Shown here: positions 9,833 to 19,870 of the stretch, one piece after another
Numbering within the stretch: the first letter of the stretch is position 1
Layout of the letters: each line of letters opens with the position of its first letter
IMG/VR virus record: IMGVR_UViG_3300023179_000114
Coordinates: 1 to 60,358 of that record
DNA length: 60,358 bases
Direction: 5' to 3' (one strand)
DNA from: a virus
Notes under the pieces: model-generated
The model's input: only the letters and a program-made list of their open reading frames with translations
What the model was told of the DNA's origin: nothing
Databases searched by the model: none
Translations under genes and position numbers: made by a program

Positions 9833-11224
9833 CTATTTTAGATTTAATAAATATTTAGCTTGACCACAATCATAAATCTTAAATAAATCTTTTGCATATC
9901 CACTATTTCCTGGAAATTTCAGTCTATGAAAAGTTTCAAAACCATCCGTCCATCTAAAGCTAGGATAAATATGAATATAATCAAAACCCAAATTTTTCAG
10001 ATAATGGCCTTTACCATATCTTTTATCTATAAAGGTCATAATACTGTCGGGCTTTTTGTCATTAATTGCAAATTTTAATAATCTACTAAAGGCTCCGGTA
10101 ACAGTATAAAATTTACTATTACAAAAACGACTAATTTCATAGTCTTTATTTCTGTTTCTTTTTAATCTTAGGGCAGCAACAATTTCTTCTTTAAACTTTA
10201 AAACATATGTGGTGCCTCTACCCTTGCCCATTAAATGATTGGTCTCATAATAAATATCAGCAGTTTTATCCTCTATTTTATGAATACTGCATTTTCTAGC
10301 AAATAGTTTATTAGATTTGCCAAGCCTATTTAGAACCATACTCTTAACTATTTCAAATTTATCTCTAATTTCGTCCTCTCTAAAAAATAAGCTATCATAA
10401 TTAGCATTTTCATAGGCTGTTTTTTTGTTAAAATGATAATTCATATCAACTTTGGCAACATCACTGTGCCAATATAGACCATCTACTTCTATTAGAAGAT
10501 TATCAACTTTAAAATCTGCAATTTTTTTATCTATACGAAATTGAGTAACATAATTAATATTATAATATTGTAAAAAATCTTCGAAGGTTTTTTCTAGTTT
10601 AGTTTTGAATGGTTCCATTTTTATAGCTTCTTCCATTCCATATTTATTAACTAATTTTCCAAAATGAGATCTAGAAAATCCGATTTCTTTGGCTAGATCT
10701 GGCCTAGATTTACCTTCATAAGTTTCAATAATACCCTTATCAATTTTTGTTTGTTTCATTTTTTGTGCTGCTTTTTTAGCCGTATCAGAATATTTCATAA
10801 TATTATCTACGCCATATCTATTTAATAAAGTTTCTTTTTGTTTCTCAATTATTGATTGAACTAACATAGGATTTTCATTACCATATTTTTTTAAATTTGT
10901 TTTTTTAATTTGTTCTTTAAATTCTTGTGATTGTAATCTGTCTATATTGGTATTTCTAATTTTGGACCTAACTTCTTGTCTCTGGGCTGAATTTTTAACA
11001 CCATGTTTACGCAAACTCATATCTTCACGTTTTTTATATTTACATTGTAATTTACCACAAGCATCTTTAGCTACAATTTTTCTTTGTTTTAAATACGCTT
11101 TATATGTTTTAATAATATGATCAGAACAATAATCACATTTTACATAAACATCTCTAGAAGAGCCAGCAGATAAATCTTCTGGTCTATATCCATATTTTTC
11201 TTTTGTTAATTCTAAATCTATCAT
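9833..11224 (-). CDS. free-standing homing endonuclease, EDxHD / Vsr-like type
   Basis: 463 aa. The N-terminal third has a Cys pair (CDYC) and repeated KYG-N units (RKHGVKNSAQ, KKYGNENPM, NRYGVDNIM) that are typical of large phage homing nucleases. A helix-turn-helix-like block follows (RPDLAKEIGFSRSHFGKL). The catalytic part at ~215-260 reads FEDFLQYYNI, ADFKVDNLLIEVDGLYWHSD, consistent with the EDxHD fold. A C-terminal domain (SIMTFIDKRYGKGHYLKNLGF) resembles acyltransferase-like modules seen in such proteins. It sits between the capsid terminator and the neck gene, so it looks like an insertion. Confidence 0.85.
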   Translation of the reverse strand: MIDLELTKEKYGYRPEDLSAGSSRDVYVKCDYCSDHIIKTYKAYLKQRKIVAKDACGKLQCKYKKREDMSLRKHGVKNSAQRQEVRSKIRNTNIDRLQSQEFKEQIKKTNLKKYGNENPMLVQSIIEKQKETLLNRYGVDNIMKYSDTAKKAAQKMKQTKIDKGIIETYEGKSRPDLAKEIGFSRSHFGKLVNKYGMEEAIKMEPFKTKLEKTFEDFLQYYNINYVTQFRIDKKIADFKVDNLLIEVDGLYWHSDVAKVDMNYHFNKKTAYENANYDSLFFREDEIRDKFEIVKSMVLNRLGKSNKLFARKCSIHKIEDKTADIYYETNHLMGKGRGTTYVLKFKEEIVAALRLKRNRNKDYEISRFCNSKFYTVTGAFSRLLKFAINDKKPDSIMTFIDKRYGKGHYLKNLGFDYIHIYPSFRWTDGFETFHRLKFPGNSGYAKDLFKIYDCGQAKYLLNLK

Positions 11225-11281
11225 TGTCTTTCCTTATTATAAGAGAGATCAGACCAAGCATAGTCCCCACTTATAATAATA

Positions 11282-11312
11282 TAAAAAGAGCTACCATCAA
11301 GATAGCTCTTCT
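11282..11312 (-). terminator. terminator of the capsid transcript
   Basis: The minus strand has AGAGCTA, a 9-nt loop, TAGCTCT, then TTTTTAT: a 7-bp stem with a U-run, about 35 nt after the major capsid gene stop. Confidence 0.8.
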
Positions 11313-11345
11313 TATTAAGAATTTAGGTATTAAATATATAGTATA

Positions 11346-12356
11346 TTATAATGAACCTAATAAAACACGACGATTATCTAGAACCGCAAATCCTAATTCT
11401 GCCCAGCCGTAGAACCCGGCTCGTTTCTGACGGTGAAGAGTTTCGTCTTCAAAAATCTGAACTTCTTGACGAATTGGCATAACGAAACTGTCGTTCTTGC
11501 GAAGATCAAGACCAACGACAATTTCAGTATCACTAGCTGGTAGTGCAGCACCAAGTGTGCTGCTATAAAATAGCTGATACTCTTGACCAACACCTAGTTC
11601 GTCTAGATCATGAAGATTAACACTAAATACTCTGTTAAGAGTACCATCAGCGGCAGTATAGATCTCTCTGCGAGTGATTTCGTCAACCTGATCGATTCCC
11701 CAGTTACGGATATCTTCCATAGCTTCTGGAGAAACATAAAGATCTGTTAACATGCCTCTGTTGTTGCTAGTAGAATTACCGCCACCATTTCGTCTCATTA
11801 CTGTTTTCATAAGACTAACTAGTCTCTTGGTAAACTGACTAGCATTAGCATCACTATCATAGACAACAATGTTACGATCAACACCAGCTGCTAATAGTGT
11901 GTGCCAACCATCATCATTCATTTTCTTAACAAAACTAGCTTCTAGAACCTCCATAGCACGACCGACTACATCCCAACGAGCATCACGAGCATACTTTAGG
12001 AGATAGTCAATGCTGGCGCCAACATCATAGGTTGGAACCATAACATAATCGCCCTCGACATGACGTTCTGGAATATAACCGTGGTTAGGAATTGTGTAGG
12101 CCACAAAATCCTTTTCTGTACCAGGAGCTAGAAAATCAAGGGGAAACTCTGGGGTGGCACTTTGATCGAGCTTAACTGGCTCAAAGATACCATTTAGAAT
12201 ATCTCCGTTTAAAATACCCTGACGAAGAGGTAGTTCAAGAGCTTTGGCAAATTCGGCATTAGCTGCTAAAGCAACCTCTCTTTGGGCGCTACCTGAGCGT
12301 TTTAGTAGATCACTAAGCTCGGGTGTTGGTTGAAATCTTTCAGTTTTAGCTGACAT
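11346..12356 (-). CDS. major capsid protein
   Basis: 336 aa. Order (terminase, portal, protease-scaffold, decoration, this gene), size and a dedicated terminator identify it as the HK97-fold capsid protein. The N-terminal helix LKRSGSAQREVALAANAEFA and the C-terminal strand-rich part (EVQIFEDETL, AELGFAVLDNRRVLLG) fit the family. Its GC content is higher and its codon choice more regular than its neighbours, as expected for a highly expressed gene. The start MSAKTERF follows GGAGAAAAAT. Confidence 0.9.
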   Translation of the reverse strand: MSAKTERFQPTPELSDLLKRSGSAQREVALAANAEFAKALELPLRQGILNGDILNGIFEPVKLDQSATPEFPLDFLAPGTEKDFVAYTIPNHGYIPERHVEGDYVMVPTYDVGASIDYLLKYARDARWDVVGRAMEVLEASFVKKMNDDGWHTLLAAGVDRNIVVYDSDANASQFTKRLVSLMKTVMRRNGGGNSTSNNRGMLTDLYVSPEAMEDIRNWGIDQVDEITRREIYTAADGTLNRVFSVNLHDLDELGVGQEYQLFYSSTLGAALPASDTEIVVGLDLRKNDSFVMPIRQEVQIFEDETLHRQKRAGFYGWAELGFAVLDNRRVLLGSL

Positions 12357-12376
12357 ATTATTTTTCTCCGTTTAAA

Positions 12377-12835
12377 TTAAAGGTTAACTGATACTTTAGC
12401 ATAACCGTCAGTGTCTTTACCGCTCAAGAACTGACCGATTTTAACACTATTGGTACTACTTGTACCAATTAAACCACTAACACCAACATAAGCATCCACA
12501 CCAGCGGATGGAGTAATGCCAGCAACAAGCATGTTTGTGGTGACTTGGCCTTGACGTAGCAAAGTGACCTTACCACCAACTTGAGTCTCATCTTTGTGCC
12601 AGTTAATATGCTGACGAGTAAGATCAAGATTCACAACATCATTTAGAAGAACGCCGAGAGGACGAGCGCCAGATACAGTAGCAGCATAAGATACAACAGC
12701 GTTAGCATCATCCACAGATACGCCAACTCCTGTTGTTGCTGTAACAGCACTAACAACGCCACCACGCTCGGCAACAGTATTCATGAAAAAAGAAATATCT
12801 GTTTTGTGTTCGATACGATCAGATTTTAGAGCCAT
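12377..12835 (-). CDS. head decoration / capsid-stabilising protein
   Basis: 152 aa, Val/Gly/Ala-rich and beta-rich (ERGGVVSAVTATTGVGVSV). It lies immediately before the capsid gene (20 nt gap), where decoration proteins are usual, and has the same elevated GC as the capsid gene. An ACGGAGAAAT site precedes the start. Confidence 0.65.
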   Translation of the reverse strand: MALKSDRIEHKTDISFFMNTVAERGGVVSAVTATTGVGVSVDDANAVVSYAATVSGARPLGVLLNDVVNLDLTRQHINWHKDETQVGGKVTLLRQGQVTTNMLVAGITPSAGVDAYVGVSGLIGTSSTNSVKIGQFLSGKDTDGYAKVSVNL

Positions 12836-12854
12836 TTTATTTCTCCGTTAAAGA

Positions 12855-14480
12855 TTACTTAGTTTTTTTACCTAATTTACTATAAACAAATTGAACAAGA
12901 GCCGCACGAGTGGAGTCCTCTTCGTCAGAAGAGTCCGAGCCAACTGTGATATCAACAACGTTTTCTGTCTCTACAGAATCTAAATCAGAAGAAGTTACCT
13001 TGATTTTGTCTTTTTTTGTTGCTTCTTCTGTTTCATCTGTATTTTTAGCAGCTTCTGTTGTTGTCTCTTCTGATGCTTTCATTTTGGTTTTAACAGAATC
13101 TTCTGTTTTTGTTTTAACAGCAGCAAAAAGAGTGGCCATAGCATCAAAAGCTTCATCTTCAAGAGATGAGAATTTTTCAACAAAAGCAACAGCGGCATCC
13201 TCTTCTACTCCATTGTCAACTAGAGCAGCTTTTCTTTTGTTCATTTTTTCTTTTTTAGCCATTTCTTCTTCTTTAGTCTTGTATGCAGCCACAGTTTCTG
13301 TAGCAGCATCAAGTTCGGCTTTCATTTTCTTCATCTCTTCATCTTTTTGCTTAATCTCTTCTTCTTTGACAGCAATAGCTTCTGAAAGTTCTGAGATACG
13401 AGCTTCTAAAGATGTTTGGAGAGCAACAAGCTCTTCTGATGCGGCGACTTTGTTATCTTCGATTTCTTTATTCATAGCAATTTCTCTTTCTTTAAATTCG
13501 TTCGTTTGAGTTTGTAATTGAGCTTGTAGAGAGCTATTCTCTTCTTTTAATGAATTAACAGACGCATTAGCTTCGGCTACAGCCTCCTGACAGGAGGTTT
13601 CCATAGCCACCAATTTATTCTTGATTTCTGTTACCTCTTGCTGTACACTCATATCATAATTCTCCATGTTATCATTAGATCGAATAGTAATTACACCTAA
13701 ATTTAAAAAATCTTCATTTTTTTCTAGAGTTTTATTGGATGTTTTTTCTTCAAATAAACTTTTTGTAAAAATTATACTATCTTCATTAGCTGGTTTGTCA
13801 ACAAAACCTTTGCCTGTAAAAGTAATATTTCTTAAAACTCTACCAATTTTATATTCGTTATTTTCTCCTCTTCCTCCGTATGCTTTTAAATATTTTGTTA
13901 AATATGCAGTATCGCTATTTCTACTCAATATTTTATATTCATTAGTTCGTTTATTAATAATACCATAATCAAAACCCTTAAATAAGCATTCCATACTTAC
14001 AAATTTAGTACCATTTTGTATTTCTGATATTAATTTATCGGCCCGTTCTTTTAGTTCGGGATCGGTAAAAGCTTTATAGATAACAGAACCAGTTAAGATA
14101 TGAAATTTATCTGGTAAATTTTCTACAGGAGTCTCTGGATCTATTAGAACTCCTTCTTTAGTAATTGGCCAATTCGAAATAATATGGCCAACAATCAAAC
14201 TTTCATTGTGCTCTAGATTGGTTGGCTTATGAGTTGGTGTATTTTTGGCTTCCCAAACTTCATACTTATCAAATATATCATCGTTTTTATTCCAATTAGA
14301 ACTAACTAAAATAGATTGTACATAATATAGATCGTTATCATCATATGACGCCAGACTTTTAAAGTATTTGCTAGAAGTATTAAATTGACAAGGTTCAGCA
14401 ACAGAAGCATAAGATACTGAAGAAGAAGCCAATATTTTTTTAGCTACTCCATCTTCTTGTTCTTGATCATATATAATCAT
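12855..14480 (-). CDS. fused prohead protease and scaffold protein
   Basis: 541 aa. Residues 1-240 look like a phage prohead serine protease: a His in THKPTNLEHNES (~90), a candidate Ser in KFVSMECLFKGF (~165), then GRVLRNITFTGKGFVDKPAN, the usual segment near the end of the protease domain. Residues ~265-420 form a long Glu/Lys coiled coil typical of scaffolds. The rest is acidic (DETEEATKKD, SDSSDEED). One polypeptide may thus scaffold and then mature the head. An alternative start for a scaffold-only product (MENYDMSVQQE at ~271) is possible. Confidence 0.8.
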   Translation of the reverse strand: MIIYDQEQEDGVAKKILASSSVSYASVAEPCQFNTSSKYFKSLASYDDNDLYYVQSILVSSNWNKNDDIFDKYEVWEAKNTPTHKPTNLEHNESLIVGHIISNWPITKEGVLIDPETPVENLPDKFHILTGSVIYKAFTDPELKERADKLISEIQNGTKFVSMECLFKGFDYGIINKRTNEYKILSRNSDTAYLTKYLKAYGGRGENNEYKIGRVLRNITFTGKGFVDKPANEDSIIFTKSLFEEKTSNKTLEKNEDFLNLGVITIRSNDNMENYDMSVQQEVTEIKNKLVAMETSCQEAVAEANASVNSLKEENSSLQAQLQTQTNEFKEREIAMNKEIEDNKVAASEELVALQTSLEARISELSEAIAVKEEEIKQKDEEMKKMKAELDAATETVAAYKTKEEEMAKKEKMNKRKAALVDNGVEEDAAVAFVEKFSSLEDEAFDAMATLFAAVKTKTEDSVKTKMKASEETTTEAAKNTDETEEATKKDKIKVTSSDLDSVETENVVDITVGSDSSDEEDSTRAALVQFVYSKLGKKTK

Positions 14481-14509
14481 ATTTTAGGCCTTTTTAGAAA
14501 TAAAGGTGA

Positions 14510-16708
14510 TTAACTATAGTCATACACCATAGAATAAAAAGAGGCTTTTGCTTGTTTAGTTTCTTCTACCGTTAAATCTCTAGATATTTCATGTTTCAGA
14601 TCAGATAGCCATTTATAGAAACTCTTTGTTATTTCATTAGAAGAAAGATCTATAGATTCTATTATATAGTCCGAATTAATTTTAGAAAAAGGATTAGTAT
14701 TAAATAATATATTAGTTTTAATTTGTTCTAACATATCATGTTCAATATTAGATAAAGAACGTAAATTTTTCTTATTAAAATATTCAAGAATTAATGGATT
14801 TATGATATCGCTTATTTGGTCTTGTGCAGATGAGCACCATAGTTGGAGTTTTGCTCCTGTTTGTGGCGAAAAAGTTTTAGTTTTGCGTTTTTCTTTATCT
14901 TTAGATAATTTGGGGCGTCCTTCTCCTGGTTCTCCTGGCAACGAATCCGCAGACGGATCGTTAGCCATCTTGGTATTTAATTGAGGCTTAGTTTGGTCTT
15001 TTTTCATATCTAAGACTGTTTGTTCTCCTGGTTTTTTCTTTGGAAGATCTAGTCCTACTTGGCTTGGGGTTACTAGTCCTAATTGCAAAGACATCTTTTT
15101 TAATGAATTTTCAAACTGAGGATCATGCCAAGGACCAGCTTTCTTTATCATTCTATCAGATTCCCTTTCTCTTTTTTCTCTATTGAGTCTAGATTTTTCC
15201 ATATCTGGATCAAAACCAAAACGAGTTTGTAATAATTCATCACTAATAAGATTTCTGTCTGCTAATTGTACCAATAGTGCTTTTTCACTATCTTCATTAC
15301 TTAAATCCATTCTATCAAATTCTATTTTAGCTGGATATCTAAAGCCCATAGCCTTTTGTACTGATTCTATCTCTTGTTCCCAAAATTTAATGAGAGTATC
15401 TCTACCATACTGTAATCTTTGAGTAAGTGTTTTTAAGCTAATAAAATTATTTGTAGTACCGGCGGCTCCGAATGTTCCTGTTAAGGTAGGAGGAATACCT
15501 AGTCCTGCATATATACTATTTAAATGTGGAGTATACTTACCTTCTCCAAGAAAGTTATGAACATTTGTATTGCTTTCTAATAGCTCTATGTCTGGACCCC
15601 AAACCAAATCCATTGTGCCTCCTCCAACATTATTACCTAAAATCTGAGCAAGTTTCGCTGTTGCCGCTTTGGTTGGGGCTATTTTATGTTCTAGGCTACC
15701 TAGTTTAAAAATTCTAATATTACTAATGGCGCCGTCAAGGGCTGCCATATCTGCTAATTTTAATTTTTCTATAACTGTTATATCGTCCATAATAGCATAA
15801 ATCATAGGATAGGCCCAGCTTTGCCAATCGTCTTTTTTATAATGAAAAACAATAGTCTTATTCGGGTCTAACGGAAAAGCTTTTCTACTTTTTGCTGCTT
15901 GTACTATTGCCTCTGGAAGTAAATCAACCACTTCTTTTTCTGCGGAGGTTTTGGGACTATTAATAATTTTTCTTAAAGATGCTGGAAGAATTAATTCGTA
16001 TCTTTTATCGCTCACAAATGAAGACAACGAACCAGCCGCACATTCAACGTACACAGGATCTATAAAAGTATATCTCCAAGGAATTTCTTTTTTTTCTACA
16101 ATAATATTATCTATATCTTTAATTTGTAAATCTGGAGAGCCCAAGCTTTTATAAAGATTTTCTGTAACCTTTATGCTAATTTTACCTGTTTGCTTATGAA
16201 TAATAATATTACCTGTTTTGTATAAATTGTTCAAAAATCTTTCACTACGATCTTTGCCATTAATTTTTTTGAACCATGTCCGATAGAATCTTTCTATTCT
16301 TTTATTTTTATGTACTAATTTAATTCCTTGTACTGCAAAATCACCCATGAGATCAATAACATTCTTTACCAAACCTACTCTTTGATAAATCTCATCTGCT
16401 CTGCGTATAATCAGTTTGATTTTCTTAGGAACCGCTTCGTCTGGTCGAAAAGCATAATAATCACTAGTAGTAAAACCGGGTCTGCTACCTGTATTTCCAT
16501 CCAAACGAGAAAAATCCATACTATATCTACGACCACCAACGTACGAAGCTGATGAGTTTTGTATACCAGTATATTCATCTAAAGATTCTGATGATTTTTT
16601 AAGAGCCTCTTGTTTGCTAGAAAGATCGTCTCCCCAAGCAACATAGGCATCTTCAGGAATTGATGATTTATTTGATAATATTTCGTCTTTGGTTGGTTTT
16701 CTGGGCAT
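14510..16708 (-). CDS. portal protein
   Basis: 732 aa, between large terminase and protease-scaffold, the standard portal position. The N-terminal region (VPKKIKLIIRRADEIYQRVGLVKNVID) and a central block (YAGLGIPPTLTGT, LKTLTQRLQYGRDTLI) match portal patterns for the wing and stem. It should form the dodecameric ring that docks terminase and the neck. The C-terminal ~130 residues are a charged, helical extension. Confidence 0.85.
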   Translation of the reverse strand: MPRKPTKDEILSNKSSIPEDAYVAWGDDLSSKQEALKKSSESLDEYTGIQNSSASYVGGRRYSMDFSRLDGNTGSRPGFTTSDYYAFRPDEAVPKKIKLIIRRADEIYQRVGLVKNVIDLMGDFAVQGIKLVHKNKRIERFYRTWFKKINGKDRSERFLNNLYKTGNIIIHKQTGKISIKVTENLYKSLGSPDLQIKDIDNIIVEKKEIPWRYTFIDPVYVECAAGSLSSFVSDKRYELILPASLRKIINSPKTSAEKEVVDLLPEAIVQAAKSRKAFPLDPNKTIVFHYKKDDWQSWAYPMIYAIMDDITVIEKLKLADMAALDGAISNIRIFKLGSLEHKIAPTKAATAKLAQILGNNVGGGTMDLVWGPDIELLESNTNVHNFLGEGKYTPHLNSIYAGLGIPPTLTGTFGAAGTTNNFISLKTLTQRLQYGRDTLIKFWEQEIESVQKAMGFRYPAKIEFDRMDLSNEDSEKALLVQLADRNLISDELLQTRFGFDPDMEKSRLNREKRERESDRMIKKAGPWHDPQFENSLKKMSLQLGLVTPSQVGLDLPKKKPGEQTVLDMKKDQTKPQLNTKMANDPSADSLPGEPGEGRPKLSKDKEKRKTKTFSPQTGAKLQLWCSSAQDQISDIINPLILEYFNKKNLRSLSNIEHDMLEQIKTNILFNTNPFSKINSDYIIESIDLSSNEITKSFYKWLSDLKHEISRDLTVEETKQAKASFYSMVYDYS

Positions 16709-16763
16709 AAGGTATTCTTACTATAATTGAAACGGTAATTGAATTAGATTGTAATATGTAGAA

Positions 16764-16774
16764 TAATACACATT
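16764..16774 (-). promoter_or_regulatory. putative late promoter before portal
   Basis: The minus strand reads AAATGTGTATTATT in the 66-nt gap between terminase and portal. It is a looser match to TGGTGTATAA. Confidence 0.4.
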
Positions 16775-19700
16775 TTATCGATAAATACCTGTATAAATAT
16801 CGTCATCTCCATTAACAACAGACGTGAACCATTCGGGCCCTTTGTATAGTTGAGAATCTGAAGATCCTATTAAGTCTTTAGAGTTGCCTCCTACTACATC
16901 GTAATCCAATGGTTGCAATGTTCTATGTAGTTGTCTAGCTATCATATTAGCTATTAATAAAGAGCTATATCTATCTTTTCTTAATCTGCCCTTTTTACCA
17001 TTAGGTAATTTAACTTCTGGAGTATCCCATCTATCTCTAGCATTTGGTCCTGTGCTAGTTTGAGTCATAACAATAGTTGTTAATTCATTTTTTAGTTCTT
17101 CTATCTCTAAAATACATTCACTTAAGCTATCATAAAGTGGATTCAAATCAGATTCTATTATATTTTTGCCTTCTTGTTCCATAGCTAATCCTAATGTTAA
17201 ATTATCAAAATGTGGAAATAATAGCGTCTTATCTTCAAAATCTTTTCTTAAGCCATGATTAGCTTGGCTGGTCCAATCGGCCTTAGCAAATTGTACTAAT
17301 TCTAAAATATGCAGACCTTGTTGAGAATCAGTGTCTTTGTTTTTGTCATAATTAATAATAGGCCATATTAATTGCTCATTCTCTTTTAGTTTAGCCGGAT
17401 CGTGTAATGATTCTTCTATAGCTACTCCTCCTCCTTGGGCATCCATCCCTATACGAATAGGAGGAAAAGTTTTCATTAAATCTCGTATTTTTCTAGCACA
17501 AAAACTATAAAAATCATGTTCTGTTGCTAATCCAATTTTTTGTCTTTCTTTAAAATTAGTACGATTAGTAGCCCAACAATAAACTATACGAGAATGAGAA
17601 GGATGAACTTCTAAAATTACAATACTAAAATTATCTTGCTCACTAGCGGGATCTACGCCATATACATAGTGACAAGCTGGATCTCCTTTGGTCATAGCAT
17701 TAAACATAACTGGTTTATTATTAATAATAATAGGATGAGTGTCTTGTACAACACAACTCTCTATTAAGCTTCTTCTAAAGAATCCTTGACTATCATTAAC
17801 AAAACAAGCAGCATATTCCATATTATATATACCAGCATGAATAGTAGCTTTGGCTCTACTTACTTGTTTGTCATCCATAAAGCCTTTAGGAATTAACTCA
17901 TAAGGAATACGAATAATGCTATAATCTTTCCAATTAAAATTACTTGGTACTTCTCCACCAAACACATCTTCTAATTTTTTGATATCTCCTTTGCTTTCTA
18001 TAATGCTTTTGTATCTTTTCCAATAATTAGCAAAATGCTTAAACCCATAATCAGCTGTGCCACTAATAACAGCTTGATTATTCATTTTTTTAGAAATTGT
18101 ATCTAAATCATCTTGCCAAACCCCAGCTTCTTTCATAGCTAATCTTTTAGCTTCATTCTTTACATTCTGAATAGGACTAGCGCTAACAGCAGCGAATCCC
18201 GATACAACTGTTTCATAAATATCTGGAGAGATACTACTAAACTCATCTGCTAAAATAATATGAGCACGCAAACCTCTAATTTTATCCCCATTTCCTAATG
18301 GGATAGCAATAGCCCAGCTATCTCCTAATCTTAAAGTACATCTATCAACATCTCGTCGTGGTCCATCTTCTCCTCCACTAAAAATACTACGTAAAATAGG
18401 ACTATTTTTCCATATATTCTCCATATACTCAAAAATAATTTTACTTTGTCTAAAGGCAGCACCAACAATAACCACCTTGGTCCCGGGATAAAAACTGCAT
18501 CTTAATACAGCATATAATGCTAGTAAAAATGAATTATGAGTTACTATATAATCTTTAGTTATATATGTTTTATCAGCATTATCGACACTAATACAATATC
18601 CTTCCCCTTTTCCTATATATTCTATATTAGTAATAAATACTTTATTATACTTGGAAGAACCCTGCTTAGAAATAGGATGTTCTAAATAATTGTTTAGTTT
18701 TCTAGATAGGCTAAAGATTGGAGTTTTTGTATAAATAGTTACAGTATTATAATCTGCATATCTTTTACCATTAAACCAAGATTCTCTAATAGAATGCTTA
18801 CAATGCAGACCCACTGATCTTGCTACGTTCAAAAAGTCTTTACATAATTGTGTAGATACTGTTGAATAAACTATATTCGATCTTTTAGCCGTACCATCAG
18901 TATCCATTAATCCTCTAATAAGTTCGAGTTTTTGATTATATGATGAGTATTGGTATGCTTGTGGTATGAATTTGGTATGAGAATTACTTGGAAACAAACC
19001 AAGTTGTTCTAATAGTTTGTGGAAAGATAGTAGTTTTTTATCTTTTTTATTAATTCTATATTTTAAATTACCATAACTTTTTAAGTAATACCCATCTGGC
19101 AATAAAGACTGTACTTTATCTATTATTTCTTGATCTTTACTAGTAATTATTATTCCTGAGGTTGTCATACCTCCATCTCCTAGCAATACTCCTAAAACGT
19201 AAGGATGGATAATTAGATCTTGTTCTTGTTCTTCTAATAAAGGTTTATTAACTGGTAATGCGTATCTATACTCTTTGCCATTACTTTTAGCTCCTATTCT
19301 ATTCCAAACATAACTATCAATCATTTGTTTAGTAGTTAACTCTGACCAAATTTCTGTATTTTTTTTACGATTATTATTTTTGTCCCAAACTTTCCACATA
19401 TGGTCTTCACAACATTCTATAGATCTACCGTCTCTCAAAGTTATTCTATACATATTGACATTAAACTGTTTTTCTGTTTTAGATATTACATTAGTTAATT
19501 TACCATCAGAACCATATACCTTATCTCCTATTTGTATATCTTCCATAGTTTTCCAACCGTCTTTAACTCTTATTAATTCATTAGATCTTAATAATTTACT
19601 GAATCCTCGACTTCCAATTAACATAGGAAAAGGCCTATTCCATATCTCTTGTAAGACTAACATCTGCATAGGATGTAGTTCTATATTAAATAATAGCTTA

Positions 19701-19870
19701 CATGTTGATCCCAAGTATTTAGGATCTCTTAATAATCTTATGAGATGCAAATCAGGATTCTCTATGTCTGCTTTATTTCTATGAATCATAGGATTATTAG
19801 AAAGATCTAACTTTGATAGATCTCCTAATCCTAGCCAAGCGTCATCAAATTGGTGTGAACTATTAATCAT
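16775..19870 (-). CDS. terminase large subunit interrupted by an intein
   Basis: 1031 aa precursor; about 677 aa after splicing. The Walker A loop is split: GSRGFSK (residues 86-92) precedes the intein (93-446) and S447 follows, rebuilding GSRGFSKS. Walker B is HIILADEF. The RNase H-like nuclease half contains YVYGVDPASE and IGMDAQGGG. The product should power DNA packaging and cut concatemers. Splicing restores the ATP-binding loop, so activity should depend on it. The start overlaps the upstream stop by 1 nt. Confidence 0.95.
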   Translation of the reverse strand: MINSSHQFDDAWLGLGDLSKLDLSNNPMIHRNKADIENPDLHLIRLLRDPKYLGSTCKLLFNIELHPMQMLVLQEIWNRPFPMLIGSRGFSKLLRSNELIRVKDGWKTMEDIQIGDKVYGSDGKLTNVISKTEKQFNVNMYRITLRDGRSIECCEDHMWKVWDKNNNRKKNTEIWSELTTKQMIDSYVWNRIGAKSNGKEYRYALPVNKPLLEEQEQDLIIHPYVLGVLLGDGGMTTSGIIITSKDQEIIDKVQSLLPDGYYLKSYGNLKYRINKKDKKLLSFHKLLEQLGLFPSNSHTKFIPQAYQYSSYNQKLELIRGLMDTDGTAKRSNIVYSTVSTQLCKDFLNVARSVGLHCKHSIRESWFNGKRYADYNTVTIYTKTPIFSLSRKLNNYLEHPISKQGSSKYNKVFITNIEYIGKGEGYCISVDNADKTYITKDYIVTHNSFLLALYAVLRCSFYPGTKVVIVGAAFRQSKIIFEYMENIWKNSPILRSIFSGGEDGPRRDVDRCTLRLGDSWAIAIPLGNGDKIRGLRAHIILADEFSSISPDIYETVVSGFAAVSASPIQNVKNEAKRLAMKEAGVWQDDLDTISKKMNNQAVISGTADYGFKHFANYWKRYKSIIESKGDIKKLEDVFGGEVPSNFNWKDYSIIRIPYELIPKGFMDDKQVSRAKATIHAGIYNMEYAACFVNDSQGFFRRSLIESCVVQDTHPIIINNKPVMFNAMTKGDPACHYVYGVDPASEQDNFSIVILEVHPSHSRIVYCWATNRTNFKERQKIGLATEHDFYSFCARKIRDLMKTFPPIRIGMDAQGGGVAIEESLHDPAKLKENEQLIWPIINYDKNKDTDSQQGLHILELVQFAKADWTSQANHGLRKDFEDKTLLFPHFDNLTLGLAMEQEGKNIIESDLNPLYDSLSECILEIEELKNELTTIVMTQTSTGPNARDRWDTPEVKLPNGKKGRLRKDRYSSLLIANMIARQLHRTLQPLDYDVVGGNSKDLIGSSDSQLYKGPEWFTSVVNGDDDIYTGIYR
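18533..19594 (-). mobile_element. intein with LAGLIDADG endonuclease, class 3-like
   Basis: 354 residues. It ends VTHN before Ser, a canonical C-terminal splice motif. It contains two LAGLIDADG motifs (YVLGVLLGDGG near 224, LIRGLMDTDGT near 318). The first residue is Leu, not Cys/Ser/Ala. Block B is ECCEDHMW, block F is GYCISVDNADKT and block G is VTHN, giving Trp, Cys and Thr where class 3 (WCT) inteins have them, as I recall the block numbering. Splicing would then start from the block F Cys. Confidence 0.85.

Noticed and set aside
12910-13509. 199-aa plus-strand Ser-rich frame
   Set aside because: Antisense of the Glu/Lys coiled coil of the scaffold gene; no SD, unnatural composition.
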